A DNA stretch of 64,000 nt from Pomphorhynchus laevis (lineage: Eukaryota; Acanthocephala; Palaeacanthocephala; Echinorhynchida; Pomphorhynchidae), in assembly GCA_012934845.2 (NCBI GenBank), contig WNNJ02003119.1, positions 1 to 64,000 on the forward strand, given 5' to 3'. The notes beneath the pieces were generated by a model. That model was not told the origin of the DNA. It saw only the letters and a program-made list of their open reading frames with translations, and made no database searches. Positions 23,301 through 31,443 of this stretch are shown here, piece after piece. The position numbers were made by a program, and so were the translations under genes. The stretch's first letter is position 1. The number at the start of each line of letters is the position of its first letter.

Positions 23301-25113
23301 TCTGTTAACATCACCAAAAAATTAATCGTGTTTTCAAAAATTTGTCATTCTTATATAAATTTTAAAGCGGCGATCGCCTTTATTGTCATTGAGCATATGG
23401 TTTTGTAAATAATGAAAAACAACTGTTGTTTGAGTTTACTGTTTGAGATAGCTGTTTGAGTTTGAATAACTTCAGCAACTTTTGAAGTTACAAAAACAAT
23501 ACAGCATTTGAAGTTGCAAAAAACAATACAGCTTTTGAAGTTATTAAAAAATACAACTTTTGAAGTTGCAAAAAACAATGCAAACCCCGTTAATGATAAG
23601 AAAAAGAGGAGGGATTTCAAAATAGATAATTTTAAAATAATATTGTGAAAAAATAATAATTAAAATTACTATAAAAATTAAATAAAGTATAAAAATCAAA
23701 ATTAGAACTGATTATTTAAACAAAAGAATCGTTTACAACATCTTTACCAAATATTTAACGTTACGTCAGGTTTATTATTCGGCATAATAATATTGGAGTT
23801 TTTATGAATGTAATAAGCTTCAGGAATTTTTATTTAAACAATTGGTTTCTTTTCTTTCTTTCGTAGTCAATATTGTTATCTAAATTTAAACTATGGTCTA
23901 CGATAGCGCTACTTAGCCTTTTTTTGAGTGTGTATTTGTGCTGTTTTAATCTAGTCTATAATGGTTGGCCTGTTTGACCCACATATATTTTATTACATTC
24001 TAAGCAAGAAATTTTATAAACAACTCCATCATTAAGAATTATTGAAACTGGATCAAAGAAGGAAGGAAAATTTTATTTGAAATTTCGTTAAACTCTGTTA
24101 GCGTCTTCGGAAAATTACATCAAAAAATTATTGTAAATTTCTGAAGATGGTAACGGAGGTTAGCGAACTATCAAATAAAATCTTCCTCCTTTATTTGATC
24201 CAACTCCAATAATTTTTAACAAAAGTTTTATTTCATCTCAAAATTCATCGAAGAAATATTGATTAATCAAGCAATAAACATTTGGTTTCCTCCTTCTTAT
24301 ATTATAAACTGCAAAAAGACAATATCAAAATGCGAATAAGTTAAATAATTTGTAATTTAAAGCGTATTTAAAAAACAGTTTTAATTTTACAACAACTATG
24401 TTTTGCCCTATTGATGTTATGTTTGTAGGCGGGACAAGCAAGTTAAGTCAATTATACATTCTTTCGAATTGATTCCGAAAATTAGTGAAAAAATAAAGGA
24501 AGGATCTTATTTCTTTGATCAGTTGTATGACAAACTACGTAGAATCGATCAGGTTATAAAATCTTCTACAATCAATAATCCATATGACGTCACTCCAGTT
24601 GGCGGTGCAACAGCCCAAAATAATTTATCGTTTCGACAAAGCGGTCCATATTTTAGTAGTTTGCCATACAAAATACAGCAAGCCGATCAAAGGTTTTCTA
24701 CACCGCATGATACAGCTGTGAGCTATCATCCTAACTGGCCCTCCAGTCAAGTGAAATCAATAAATAATCAACCAATTCAAGATAACAGCAGTCCGTTAGG
24801 GTTTCAAGGTCAATCTATTATGACACGAATGCGACCTTTATCTACATCGTCCAATGAATGTTACACAAGTAATTTTGCTACAATTTATAATGCCACTACT
24901 ACCGATAAAATAAGAGCTGCGGCAATAAGAGCTGATGACATGGCTACTACGCAACCTTTGACGTCGCAAGTAAGTGGATCAGCAACCCCTCGATATGTGT
25001 CTGTATTTAGGAACCAAACCAAACCCAAGACATTGGCAAACAGCCCTTTACTTCCTAACACAACAACGCTACAGTCAAATGATGACTATCATCATGACTT
25101 TAACAGATCATAG
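914..25113 (+). CDS. PTPN23: BRO1-domain protein, HD-PTP/PTPN23-like, lacking a phosphatase domain (13 exons, 5' partial)
   Basis: Exons: 914-1043, 1106-1237, 3228-3386, 6171-6329, 8476-8522, 8569-8656, 8713-8891, 10728-10873, 12360-12418, 12470-12647, 14844-14998, 17638-17786, 24429-25113. All have AG/GT borders and compatible phases, giving 754 codons plus TAG. Exons 1-7 are the BRO1 domain; YELSNIRYNIGVAHYS, HYRCAADAFLRN and LSSLYSEEKANLLRR match the HD-PTP family more closely than ALIX. Exons 8-12 and the start of 13 are the helical V domain (KVKEMKDQRTQL; LNQNLSAQDTIV). The last ~180 residues are low-complexity S/T/N/Q/P. HD-PTP proteins bind ESCRT-III on endosomes and sort receptors into multivesicular bodies. 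The gene stops before any PTP domain. About 90 N-terminal residues must lie upstream of the window. The introns hold most of the left-half transposons. Confidence 0.93.
1106..1237 (+). CDS. PTPN23: HD-PTP-like gene, window exon 2 (BRO1 domain)
   Basis: Forty-four codons, phase 0 at both ends, acceptor aatag and donor gtaagt. HYRCAADAFLRN matches the conserved FQxAAGAFxxL helix of BRO1 domains. The preceding intron is only 62 bp. Confidence 0.9.
2222..2296 (+). repeat. 3' fragment of the SINE-like repeat found at 2399-2765
   Basis: It shares the terminal stretch of the two longer copies: a GTAAAAA start, then a T-rich tract, then the end ttgtattgaaattctt. It lies about 100 bp upstream of the longer copy in the same intron. 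Confidence 0.55.
2399..2765 (+). repeat. SINE-like interspersed repeat with hammerhead-like motif, copy 1
   Basis: Bases 2479-2765 align directly with 39328-39625. Bases 2399-2466 align with 39221-39290 only as reverse complement, so one copy has an inverted 5' part. Both copies end with the same 3' sequence. At 2599-2649 the repeat reads TGATGAG, a short spacer, TTCGAAACGCC, a hairpin, then GGCGTC. That is the order of a type I hammerhead ribozyme such as the schistosome satellite one, but the first core C is replaced. It lies in intron 2 of the HD-PTP-like gene. Confidence 0.6.
3228..3386 (+). CDS. PTPN23: HD-PTP-like gene, window exon 3 (BRO1 domain)
   Basis: Fifty-three codons, phase 0 at both ends, acceptor ttttaag and donor gtaagt. 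AHCCCAKKAVLDEL aligns with AQECLLEKSMLDN of HD-PTP, and the preceding exon ends LVML as expected. Confidence 0.9.
3752..5465 (+). mobile_element. RTE-type LINE, 5'-truncated, with 14-bp target-site duplication
   Basis: The reverse transcriptase is readable but broken into several frames. The fingers are GKSSGVDKIRPKAFK; the palm has LEKAFDRVP, GLRQGCPLSPFLF and LLFADDVVLL; then EDFKYFGVLL and the C-terminal RIQATEMRFLRSVAGLS and QLRWLGHVLRM. This layout is the RTE (Rex3/RTE-X-like) clade. The copy lacks the endonuclease, so it is truncated at its 5' end. It ends in a TTG-rich simple repeat, typical of RTE 3' tails. The 14-bp string tgtaagaaatagat stands at 3738-3751 and again at 5466-5479, so both ends of this insertion in intron 3 are defined. 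Confidence 0.88.
6171..6329 (+). CDS. PTPN23: HD-PTP-like gene, window exon 4 (BRO1 domain)
   Basis: Fifty-three codons, phase 0 at both ends, acceptor ttttatag and donor gtaagt. SWIKWSHFYRSCFHSLA aligns with the DWKKLVQMKIYYFAAVA helix of HD-PTP, followed by EEIGKAVGYLQAAVN. Confidence 0.9.
6330..8475. other. Intron without recognised content
   Basis: About 2.1 kb of AT-rich sequence with short ORFs on both strands, none resembling a known protein or one of the repeat families in this window. A short (TA)n run lies near 7871. Confidence 0.6.
8476..8522 (+). CDS. PTPN23: HD-PTP-like gene, window exon 5 (BRO1 domain, 47 nt)
   Basis: A short exon between tttttag and gtaacg, starting in phase 0 and leaving two bases. 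Joined to exon 6 it reads MMPIIMQKYSSMS, aligned with TMDVIGGKYNSAK of HD-PTP. Confidence 0.85.
8569..8656 (+). CDS. PTPN23: HD-PTP-like gene, window exon 6 (BRO1 domain)
   Basis: Acceptor aatatag, donor gtaaaa; one leading base, phase 0 end. NRITLSQSVPNVEQL aligns with NDFIYHEAVPALDTL. The flanking introns are 46 and 56 bp, so very short and very long introns coexist in this gene. Confidence 0.88.
8713..8891 (+). CDS. PTPN23: HD-PTP-like gene, window exon 7 (end of BRO1 domain)
   Basis: Acceptor ctcatcag, donor gtaatc; leaves two bases. It encodes VVKPL, then LSSLYSEEKANLLRR and MVEDKNDQI, the most conserved HD-PTP signature in the window (SSLYSEEKAKLLRE and IEDKNEVLDQ in vertebrates). An upstream AG eight bases earlier would break the phase with exon 6. 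Confidence 0.92.
8892..10727. other. Intron, mostly unrecognised, with one pLTR-like patch
   Basis: Bases 9256-9312 share the order gaggtcat, ggag, tatgttatcaggtt, ctggcccctt with the terminal motif of the Naiad-like elements and may be an old relative. A 12-bp string, ggagaaaccggt near 9268, recurs inverted near 10086. The rest is AT-rich and shows no coding similarity. Confidence 0.4.
10728..10873 (+). CDS. PTPN23: HD-PTP-like gene, window exon 8 (V domain start)
   Basis: Acceptor tgtttag, donor gtatcg; one leading and one trailing base. NVMSYLDSNDVALTYLANIDQIPDDLM aligns with the HD-PTP segment that leads from the BRO1 domain into the V domain (LDQFMDSMQLD ... IPPQLMEKC). Confidence 0.88.
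11146..12212 (-). mobile_element. Naiad-like Penelope element, copy 1 (3' part)
   Basis: It carries the shared left end (aatcagctaactgag), the terminal structured motif at about 11385-11480, and the C-terminal half of the RT read leftwards: VGTSIFRQVKCVPMGGN, SSPIIADLF, then FRYID. The YIDD site is disrupted here and the frame is broken. Similarity to the long copy at 31.4 kb stops near 12212. It lies antisense in the intron before HD-PTP exon 9. Confidence 0.85.
12360..12418 (+). CDS. PTPN23: HD-PTP-like gene, window exon 9 (V domain, 59 nt)
   Basis: Found by phase: it is the only open GT/AG-bounded stretch that links exon 8 (one spare base) to exon 10 (phase 0). It encodes LQSRAQQTQALFKTIQNSK, a helical segment. 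Family similarity is weak at this length. Confidence 0.65.
12470..12647 (+). CDS. PTPN23: HD-PTP-like gene, window exon 10 (V domain)
   Basis: Acceptor taagtag, donor gtttgt; phase 0 start, one trailing base. HHELIQLSQSLTTAV followed by NLYLLEYSKEALLEKL fits the long V-domain helices (NSELHRAMNLHVGNL and LLSGPLDQV in HD-PTP). Confidence 0.85.
13000..13800 (-). mobile_element. Decayed LINE fragment (CR1/jockey-type RT)
   Basis: Read leftwards, several frames together show an RT end: a PLSPLLFSL block, then NGLSANIMKTKAIKFLHGRRL, then EFINCYKYLGNHI, then MLKPMITYALPVI. These are the B-to-E region and thumb of jockey-superfamily RTs. Many stops interrupt it, so the copy is old. It lies in the intron between HD-PTP exons 10 and 11. 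Confidence 0.65.
14371..14470. other. Short GC-rich island in an AT-rich intron
   Basis: About 100 bp with clearly higher GC than its surroundings (ctgggacccagcagccaatg, then cctgatctggccgcctgagc). The minus strand contains CTGATGA. It resembles a transposon remnant but matches no other copy here. Confidence 0.3.
14844..14998 (+). CDS. PTPN23: HD-PTP-like gene, window exon 11 (V domain)
   Basis: Acceptor aattttag, donor gtcagt; two leading bases, phase 0 end. MLDKVKEMKDQRTQL aligns almost position by position with ILAKVQEMRDQRVSL of HD-PTP, followed by LRKQLQDDEI versus LRELIQKDDI. Confidence 0.93.
15900..17230. repeat. 295-bp tandem repeat array with an inverted edge copy
   Basis: Direct units start at 16151, 16446 and 16741 (period 295; the third is about 315 long), then a partial fourth starts at 17056. 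Units 1 and 2 are almost identical. The sequence from about 16137 back to 15900 is a diverged reverse complement of the first ~240 bp of the unit. Each unit contains GGAAACG and, about 30 nt later, CTGATGA. No coding potential is seen. The array lies in the intron between HD-PTP exons 11 and 12. Confidence 0.85.
17228..17510 (-). mobile_element. Naiad-like element, solitary terminal segment
   Basis: It contains only the terminal ~280 bp: AT-rich leader, aattgactaataaataacag, the gatcat/ggaactgctatg/catccaacat block and aaatacatgctaatgac. It abuts the end of the 295-bp array directly. Confidence 0.75.
17638..17786 (+). CDS. PTPN23: HD-PTP-like gene, window exon 12 (V domain)
   Basis: Acceptor tgtttag, donor gtaagt; phase 0 start, two trailing bases. 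GYLNQNLSAQDTIVSTITEVN aligns with VYLEQNLAAQDRVLCALTEAN of HD-PTP. Confidence 0.93.
18330..21880 (-). mobile_element. Decayed LINE (CR1/jockey type) with endonuclease and RT remnants
   Basis: Read leftwards. 21866-21576: an open frame of unknown type, possibly ORF1. Around 20700: endonuclease remnants (GVITYVRSDCTF, VLILDDFNIP). 20438-20166: GSSDHVVLEI. 20063-19851: linker (RDPRTFFSYVSSKQK). 19456-19208: RT palm (VDLVVLDFLKAFDSANHKLL). Around 19140: the YADD region. 18575-18357: a C-terminal piece (QRDQCSLRGHSWMLKRNRY). Frames are broken throughout. It lies antisense in the last intron of the HD-PTP-like gene. About 3.5 kb, probably most of one element. Confidence 0.75.
21929..22060. repeat. 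34-bp tandem repeat, about 3.5 copies
   Basis: Units begin aataacgtc/aataacatc at 21929, 21962, 21996 and 22030 and alternate between two slightly different versions. Confidence 0.8.
22168..22205 (-). repeat. Small duplication of a LINE segment
   Basis: About 38 bp (caatttgcagtttcgaatat, then tgatatacggatacgtcgtt) repeats 21760-21800 of the neighbouring LINE in the same orientation, about 400 bp away. Confidence 0.6.
22539..22840 (-). mobile_element. Naiad-like element, solitary terminal segment
   Basis: Same ~300-bp end as the longer copies: aatcagctaaatgag, AT-rich leader, ggtcatcaggaggaactgct, tatcaggtttcggcccctaa, catagcagcggggcc and aaatacatgctaatgac. No RT sequence follows. Confidence 0.8.
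22985..23160 (+). mobile_element. Possible PLE fragment (linker before GIY-YIG)
   Basis: YIGLPFINNFW followed by NGKIPKPHN resembles the linker that precedes the C-terminal GIY-YIG domain in canonical Penelope elements. The GIY-YIG fragment nearby (23862-24045) is on the opposite strand, so if they were once one element it has been rearranged. Confidence 0.35.
23204..23236 (+). other. Hammerhead-core-like motif
   Basis: CTGAAGA, a 6-bp stem (GCTAAC with GTTAGT) and GAAAT follow in the order of a hammerhead core (CUGANGA, helix II, GAAA). One extra T stands before the stem. Helices I and III were not found convincingly. Confidence 0.35.
23480..23585. repeat. Short tandem repeat, ~26-bp unit, 4 copies
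   Basis: The core tttgaagtt plus an A-rich stretch recurs at 23481, 23507, 23534 and 23558. Confidence 0.7.
23862..24045 (-). mobile_element. PLE fragment: GIY-YIG endonuclease domain
   Basis: Read leftwards, GVVYKISCLECNKIYVGQTG then TRLKQHKYTLKK is the canonical C-terminal GIY-YIG domain of Penelope elements (VYKIxCxxC ... YxGQT ... R ... H). One stop interrupts it. No RT lies upstream on that strand. Confidence 0.65.
24050..24215. repeat. Imperfect palindrome with two opposed hammerhead-core-like arms
   Basis: The left arm (ggatcaaagaaggaaggaaa onward) and the reverse complement of the right arm match over about 70 nt. Each arm contains CTGAAGA or CCGAAGA, a GCTAAC-type stem strand and CGAA. 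The left one reads on the minus strand (24078-24111), the right one on the plus strand (24141-24170). Confidence 0.55.
24429..25113 (+). CDS. PTPN23: HD-PTP-like gene, last exon (V domain end and tail)
   Basis: Acceptor gtttgtag; one leading base completes AGG. The first ~45 residues (SIIHSFELIPKISEK, EGSYFFDQLYDKLRRIDQV) match the final V-domain helix (YEDLMKKSQEGRDFYADLE). The remaining ~180 residues are rich in S, T, N, Q and P without a recognisable motif, and the frame ends TAG at 25111-25113. No phosphatase domain follows. Confidence 0.9.
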
Positions 25114-25316
25114 TAGCTTTTACTCATTATCAAATGAAAATCGTGTTGCTAATTTGTATTTCTATTCGTCGAAATTATATGGAAAATATTAGAGTAATCA
25201 TTTGTTCCAAACACGATTACAATTTACATGTACAACTTTATTTTCGATTTTATTCAAAGACGCTCGAACAATTAAAAAGTACGAAACTTATCTGTTATTT
25301 TATATTTTTATGATAA

Positions 25317-25322
25317 AATAAA
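25317..25322 (+). promoter_or_regulatory. Candidate polyadenylation signal of the HD-PTP-like gene
   Basis: AATAAA about 205 bp after the stop codon, the first clear signal downstream. In DNA this AT-rich the hexamer is weak evidence. Confidence 0.35.
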
Positions 25323-25489
25323 AAAATATAATCGAAATTTTAATCTAAAAAATGTAGAAATTCCATTTTCTGCTCTTTTTATCCATTTAATATAACCAAA
25401 TGATTGTAGTAGATGTTGAGGAAACGTTTAGAAACATAATCGAGGCTCGTCATGATCCCGTTGCTGATTTTCATTTATTTATATTACGA

Positions 25490-26332
25490 GTGCATAAATC
25501 AGATCAGAAACTGAGTTTACGCATTTTGTATAATTTATAAATTAAAAATAATGTAAATAAAATTTAAATAATTTAGTAATAAATAATAAATAATTATAAA
25601 AAATTAATTATTATATTATAAAATTTATATAATTAATATCAAGTAAAATTTTAATTTAAAATAAAAGTCAATTTTTATGAATTGACTAATAAATAGCAGA
25701 CGATGTATCATAATAAGGATTAGTAGTCATCAGGATGAACTACTATACTATAAAGTTTCGGCCCCTATTCCTCGACCCAGCATAGCAGCGGGGCCAAATA
25801 CATGCTGCTTTTGACGTATTTCCATTGATTTAATTTGATTTTCGAGTACCTTATTCAAATACAAGGTATATCATTTATTATCCATCCATAAAAATTTGCC
25901 ACTTTAGAGTTTAAATTTATTCTTTATATTATTGTGTTGATTTATATATTTTACTATTTTCTGCTTGATCTTATTTTTATAGTAACCTAGTTTAAAATAT
26001 GTATCTATTAAATTATTTAAATGATTTTGAAGAAATCCAATATCATTACATATTGTTGCAATTCTTAAAATTTCATTATTTAATGTATTATATTTTATAT
26101 TATATGGTATGCATGAATGCTCATGCAAAAATGTTTCTTGTAAATTTAAATATGTCATCATTACAATATAAATTAATAGTAGTTTTAGTTAATGTTAATT
26201 TAATGTTCATATCTAGATATACACCTTCTTTATCATTAATATTGGTTTTGTTAAGAATAAGGCTTTCTGGATAAATGTGCTCACTAATTGAATAAAAATT
26301 ATTAGAATTAAATACACATATATCATCAATAG
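25490..26332 (-). mobile_element. Naiad-like Penelope element, copy 2 (3' part)
   Basis: Terminal segment followed by the C-terminal end of the RT ORF read leftwards (ISEHIYPESLILNKTNI, YLDMNIKLTLTKTTINLY, FLHEHSCIPYNIKYN). It stops abruptly near 26332 within the sequence encoding the YIDD region, where the canonical PLE begins on the other strand. Confidence 0.82.
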
Positions 26333-26335
26333 AGA

Positions 26336-29300
26336 GATATAGAGTGGAACAATATGTTAATAATCTGATTGATGAATATAAGAGTAAGAAATTCATCGAC
26401 TTAGCTGAAGGTAATAGCATCTAATTCGTAAAGGCGAGTATTGGCAAATTTTATTCTTTAACGAAGACAAAAATGTACAATTATGCCCAGTAAGACAAAT
26501 AATAAATAACAAGAATGTAGCCACTAAACAATTCTCAAAATACGTTGATAAACTGATATAGCCATTATTGAATAATGTCCCAAGTTTTGTGAAGAATAGC
26601 TATGATTTGCTCGAAATGATAAAAAGGGTAGAACATAATATTGAACCGAATGATACGATTATGATGTTAGACATCGAAAGTTTATATACAAATATACCAT
26701 ATCATGAAGGTATCAACGCTGTTAAACTCGCAATGGAAGCAGCTGATAGGCTACAACTTAAAAGAAAATTTGTCATCGACGCTCTAGAAGTTATATTAGA
26801 AAATAATATATTTTTATATGATAATAAAGTTTTTCGATAAAAGTTGGTACTGCTATGGGAACACCCGTAGCAGCAACCTACGCAATACTCTATGTAGATT
26901 GGTACGAAAGGAATCTACTAAAAATGTCATACTAAAACCATCTGTACGGATAAAATATATCAGCAATATATGTCTAGTTTGAAAATATGAAGAAAAGTTG
27001 TTTGAATTTTTAAATTACATAAAAATTATGGATGCCTAAAATTTACAGTAGGTGATACCATGCTAGCTCATTTCTAAGATATCAAATCTACAGAGATAAC
27101 TTAGAACAACTACATACAAGGATGTACCGCAAACCTAATGCTAGTAAGACATATTTGCAGTGCAAAGCAATCATCCAATGTATTGTGAGTGCAACGTAAT
27201 AATCAATGAAGCCTTACGAATATACGGATATGTAGCACAAGTAAATGTAAAAATGATAACACAAAACTGTTAACAAACGATTTCCTTAAAAGAGGTTACG
27301 CCATAAGGGAAATACTCAGTGCCTGCTTAAAAATGAGAGCATAAAACTGTTAACAAAACATTTCCTTACTAATAGTTTAGACCAGAGGGGAAATACTCAG
27401 TGCCTGCTTAAAAATGATAACACAAAACTGTTAACAAACGATTTCCTTAAAAGAGGTTACGCCATAAGGGAAATACTCAGTGCCTGCTTAAAAATGAGAG
27501 CATAAAACTGTTAACAAAACATTTCCTTACTAATAGTTTAGACCAGAGGGGAAATACTCAGTGCCTGCTTAAAAATGATAACACAAAACTGTTAACAAAC
27601 GATTTCCTTAAAAGAGGTTACGCCATAAGGGAAATACTCAGTGCCTGCTTAAAAATGAGAGCATAAAACTGTTAACAAACGATTTCCTTAAAAGAGGTTA
27701 CGCCATAAGGGAAATACTCAGTGCCTGCTTAAAAATGAGAGCATAAAACTGTTAACAAACGATTTCCTTAAAAGAGGTTACACCAGAAGGGAAATACCCA
27801 GTGCCTGCTTAAAAATGATAACACAAAACTGTTAACAAACGATTTCCTTAAAAGAGGTTACGCCATAAGGGAAATACTCAGTGCCTGCTTAAAAATGAGA
27901 GCATAAAACTGTTAACAAACGATTTCCTTAGAAGAGGTTACGCCATAAGAGAAATACTCAGTGCCTGCTTAAAAATGAGAGCATAAAACTGTTAACAAAC
28001 GATTTCCTTAAAAGAGGTTACGCCATAAGGGAAATACCCAGTGCCTGCTTAAAAATGATAACACAAAACTGTTAACAAACGATTTCCTTAAAAGAGGTTA
28101 CGCCATAAGGGAAATACTCAGTGCCTGCTTAAAAATGAGAGCATAAAACTGTTAACAAACGATTTCCTTAAAAGAGGTTACACCAGAAGGGAAATACCCA
28201 GTGCCTGCTTAAAAATGATAACATTAAACTGTTAACAAACGATTTTCTTAAAATAGGTTACACCAGAAGGGAAATACTCAGTGCCTGTTTAAAAATGATA
28301 ACACAAAACTGTTAACAAACGATTTCCTTAAAAGAGGTTACGCCATAAGGGAAATACTCAGTGCCTGCTTAAAAATGAGAGCATAAAACTGTTAACAAAA
28401 CATTTCCTTACTAATAGTTTAGACCAGAGGGGAAATACCCAGTGCCCGCTTAAAAATGAGAGCATAAAACTGTTAACAAACGATTTCCTTAAAAGAGGTT
28501 ACGCCATAAGGGAAATACTCAGTGCCTGCTTAAAAATGAGAGCATAAAACTGTTAACAAACGATTTCCTTAAAAGAGATTACACCAGAAGGGAAATACCC
28601 AGTGCCTGCTTAAAAATGATAACATAAAACTGTTAACAAACGATTTCCTTAAAATAGGTTACACCAGAAGGGAAATACTCAGTGCCTGTTTAAAAATGAT
28701 AACACAAAACTGTTAACAAACGATTTCCTTAAAAGAGGTTACGCCATAAGGGAAATACTCAGTGCCTGCTTAAAAATGGAGCATAAAACTGTTAACAAAA
28801 CATTTCCTTACTAATAGTTTAGACCAGAGGGGAAATACTCAGTGCCTGCTTAAAAATGAGAGCATAAAACTGTTAACAAACGATTTCCTTAAAAGAGGTT
28901 ACACCAGAAGGGAAATACTCAGTGCCTGCTTAAAAATGATAGCATGAAACTGCTAACAAAAAATTTCATTAAAATAGGTTACACCAGAAGGGAAATAATC
29001 AGTGCCTGCTTAAAAATGATAGCATGAAACTGCTAACAAAAAATTTCATTAAAATAGGTTACACCAGAAGGGAAATACTCAGTGCCTGCTTAAAAATGAT
29101 AGCATAAAACTGTTAACAAACGATTTCCTTACTAAAAGGTTACACCAGAAGGGAAATACTCAGTGCCTGCTTAAAAATGATAACATAAAACTGTTAACAA
29201 ACGATTTCCTTAAAATAGGTTACGCCATAAGGGAAATACTCAGTGCCTGCTTAAAAATGAGAGCATAAAACTGTTAACAAACGATTTCCTTAAAAGAGGT

Positions 29301-30350
29301 TACGCCATAAGGGAAATACTCAGTGCCTGTTTAAAAATGATAACATAAAACTGTTAACAAACGATTTCCTTAAAAGAGGTTACACCAGAAGGGAAATACT
29401 CAGTGCCTGTTTAAAAATGATAACATAAAACTGTTAACAAACGATTTCCTTAAAAGAGGTTACACTAGAAGGGAAATACTCAGTGCCTGTTTAAAGGCTC
29501 GTCGCAAAGTTGAAACGCTATCACAAACGAAAACATAATTATGGCATTTTTATAAATATGCCTTATCATCCAGCTTTACGATGCCTTCAACATGATATTC
29601 AAAATAAAGTGAATGAGGTATGCGAAACTTTAACTAAAAAAGAACTAAGAATATACATTTATAGCAAAAATAATAACACAATAAAAACAAAACTAAAAAC
29701 GTCAAATAAAACCAACAACAACCAAGATAAAAATAGTATTGGTCAATGCACTAAATGTCGTAGATGGAGGGTTAAATGTTGCGATAACAAAAAAAACATC
29801 ACAATGTTTAGCAGCTTAAACACAGGACAATGCTATCAGTTAAAGCAATCAACAAAGTGTGCTTCGAACAGAGTGGTATATATGGCGAACTGTGAATTGT
29901 GTGAGGCACAATATATGGGCGAGAGTGGATTATCGATGAACGTACGTTGAAATAATAGAAAAAGAATTTTAAAAAAGAAATTTTAAGAGGAAATTAAAAA
30001 AGAAAGTTTAAAAAAGAAATTTTAAACTCAACAAGAGGCAATAGTAAACCATTGTGTTGAAGTCCACTGTGTAAATGACAAAGATTTATTTAAATCTGTC
30101 ATAATCGAAAATGATAAAAACGATATAAAAGCTCGCAAAGCATTGGAACAAAAATGGATCGGCCAATGAATGTGTGATCAGCAAAATGGAATAAATAAAG
30201 AGCATAGCTATCATTAAAAGAATGACAATGTTTCACATTCCATTGAGACATGCAATGGAATGTGAAAATATTTAGAACTTGATTTTCCTGCACTGTAAAT
30301 ATTCACTTTGTCTTGTTTTAGAAAAGTAACGAAAAGTCTCGAAAAGTAAC
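26336..30350 (+). mobile_element. Canonical Penelope-like element (RT then GIY-YIG) expanded by an internal array
   Basis: RT motifs read rightwards: MLDIESLYTNIPYHEG (motif A) and GTAMGTPVAATYAILYVDW (motif B), then a decayed C region and a RMYRKPNAS thumb. The 80-bp array follows. After it comes KRYHKRKHNYGIFINMPYHP and a GIY-YIG domain at 29860-29950 (NRVVYMANCELCEAQYMGES). So the catalytic order is RT before GIY-YIG, opposite to the Naiad-like copies here. Several stops and frame changes show that it is decayed. The 3' limit is approximate. Confidence 0.75.
27249..29495. repeat. 80/81-bp tandem array, about 28 units, inside a PLE ORF
   Basis: The unit is an aaaaatga start, then gttaacaaacgatttcctta, then gggaaatactcagtgcctgc. 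Most units are 80 bp, some 81, with two alternating subtypes (gataacac versus gagagcat) and a third variant (actaatagtttagaccagag) recurring in a partial higher-order pattern. The first and last units read in frame with the flanking PLE sequence as TNDFLKRGYAIREILSACLK, so a coding segment between RT and GIY-YIG was amplified. Confidence 0.92.
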
Positions 30351-31443
30351 GAAATGTATTAAATAAATAACTCTGTGTTTTGCTGTTCGTTGTATGTGGC
30401 TTGCTGAAATGAAGGTTGAAAATATCTGTTTTTAATAATTACATACGAAATAAAAGCATACAAATTATTGTTTTATATTTTATTGAAATAAATAACACGA
30501 CGGTTAAAATAGAAGGAGTCAGATACTGAATGTTTCTAGATGATATCTGACCTCGTATGTATGAAGTAGTTAAATCGGTGAAAAAGAGCTTATTCTATGA
30601 AAATAACATTGCCGTGAAATAAAACGCTAGAACTGAACATATCGTCGTTATTGTTGTATATAAATAATTGTAATTGTTTTCGAATGGCTGCTATGTTGGA
30701 TATATAAAATCACAGAGTAAGCTCTCGCTAACGTTTCTAAATTCAAAAACAAAATTGGATTAAGAAGTTAAACAGATGAAAGCAAATATTTTAAACGTAA
30801 TTGCCTAATAAAAAATTACATTTCATATTTGCATGAAAACAAAAGAATATAAAATGATCTTACAAAAAGAACTGACGTTCGACGTATAACTACTTAAGTA
30901 AACACAGCGTATTATTACAGCGTGATTTATTGCGATAATAGTCAGAATGTAAATCACATTCTTAAATAGAAAACTGATGTTTACTACCACAAGTCACATA
31001 ATTATTATACCGAAATATAAATATGAATTTATTTTTTACAAATATCCCATTTGAATAATAGCTGATTGAACTAAATGCTTTATTATCATGTTCGCCGGAC
31101 AAGTACCTACTATCTACAACAAATATAATGTTTTATAAGAAAAGAGAGTGATATGTTTCCAGACAAATTGATCTTTCAATTAAGAAAAATTAGCCAATAG
31201 CACATACCGGCTTCTAAAATGTTGACCAAATTTAACAATATATGCATATTGTAATATGATTACCATATGATTACATCTTATAATTATCATAGAAAATACG
31301 ACATCTGTATGAGCATAGAAGTGAAACAAGCCAAATTACTTAAATGAAGCTACATATTTTTTGAACAACAAATAAACTTATAAATAGAAATATCTTTATC
31401 TTAACAAAGAGTATTTATGGCCAAGTATTTTTATGAACTAATT
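30351..31443. other. AT-rich intergenic stretch
   Basis: About 1.1 kb between the canonical PLE and the long Naiad-like element. No gene, repeat of another family or RNA feature was recognised. Confidence 0.5.

Noticed and set aside
25999-26274. Plus-strand frame over Naiad-like copy 2
   Set aside because: It is the antisense of the RT C-terminal region and has no independent similarity.
27249-29495. The regular array looks like a CRISPR at first sight
   Set aside because: The whole 80-bp unit is repeated, with no unique spacers. The genome is animal, and the unit encodes part of a PLE protein.
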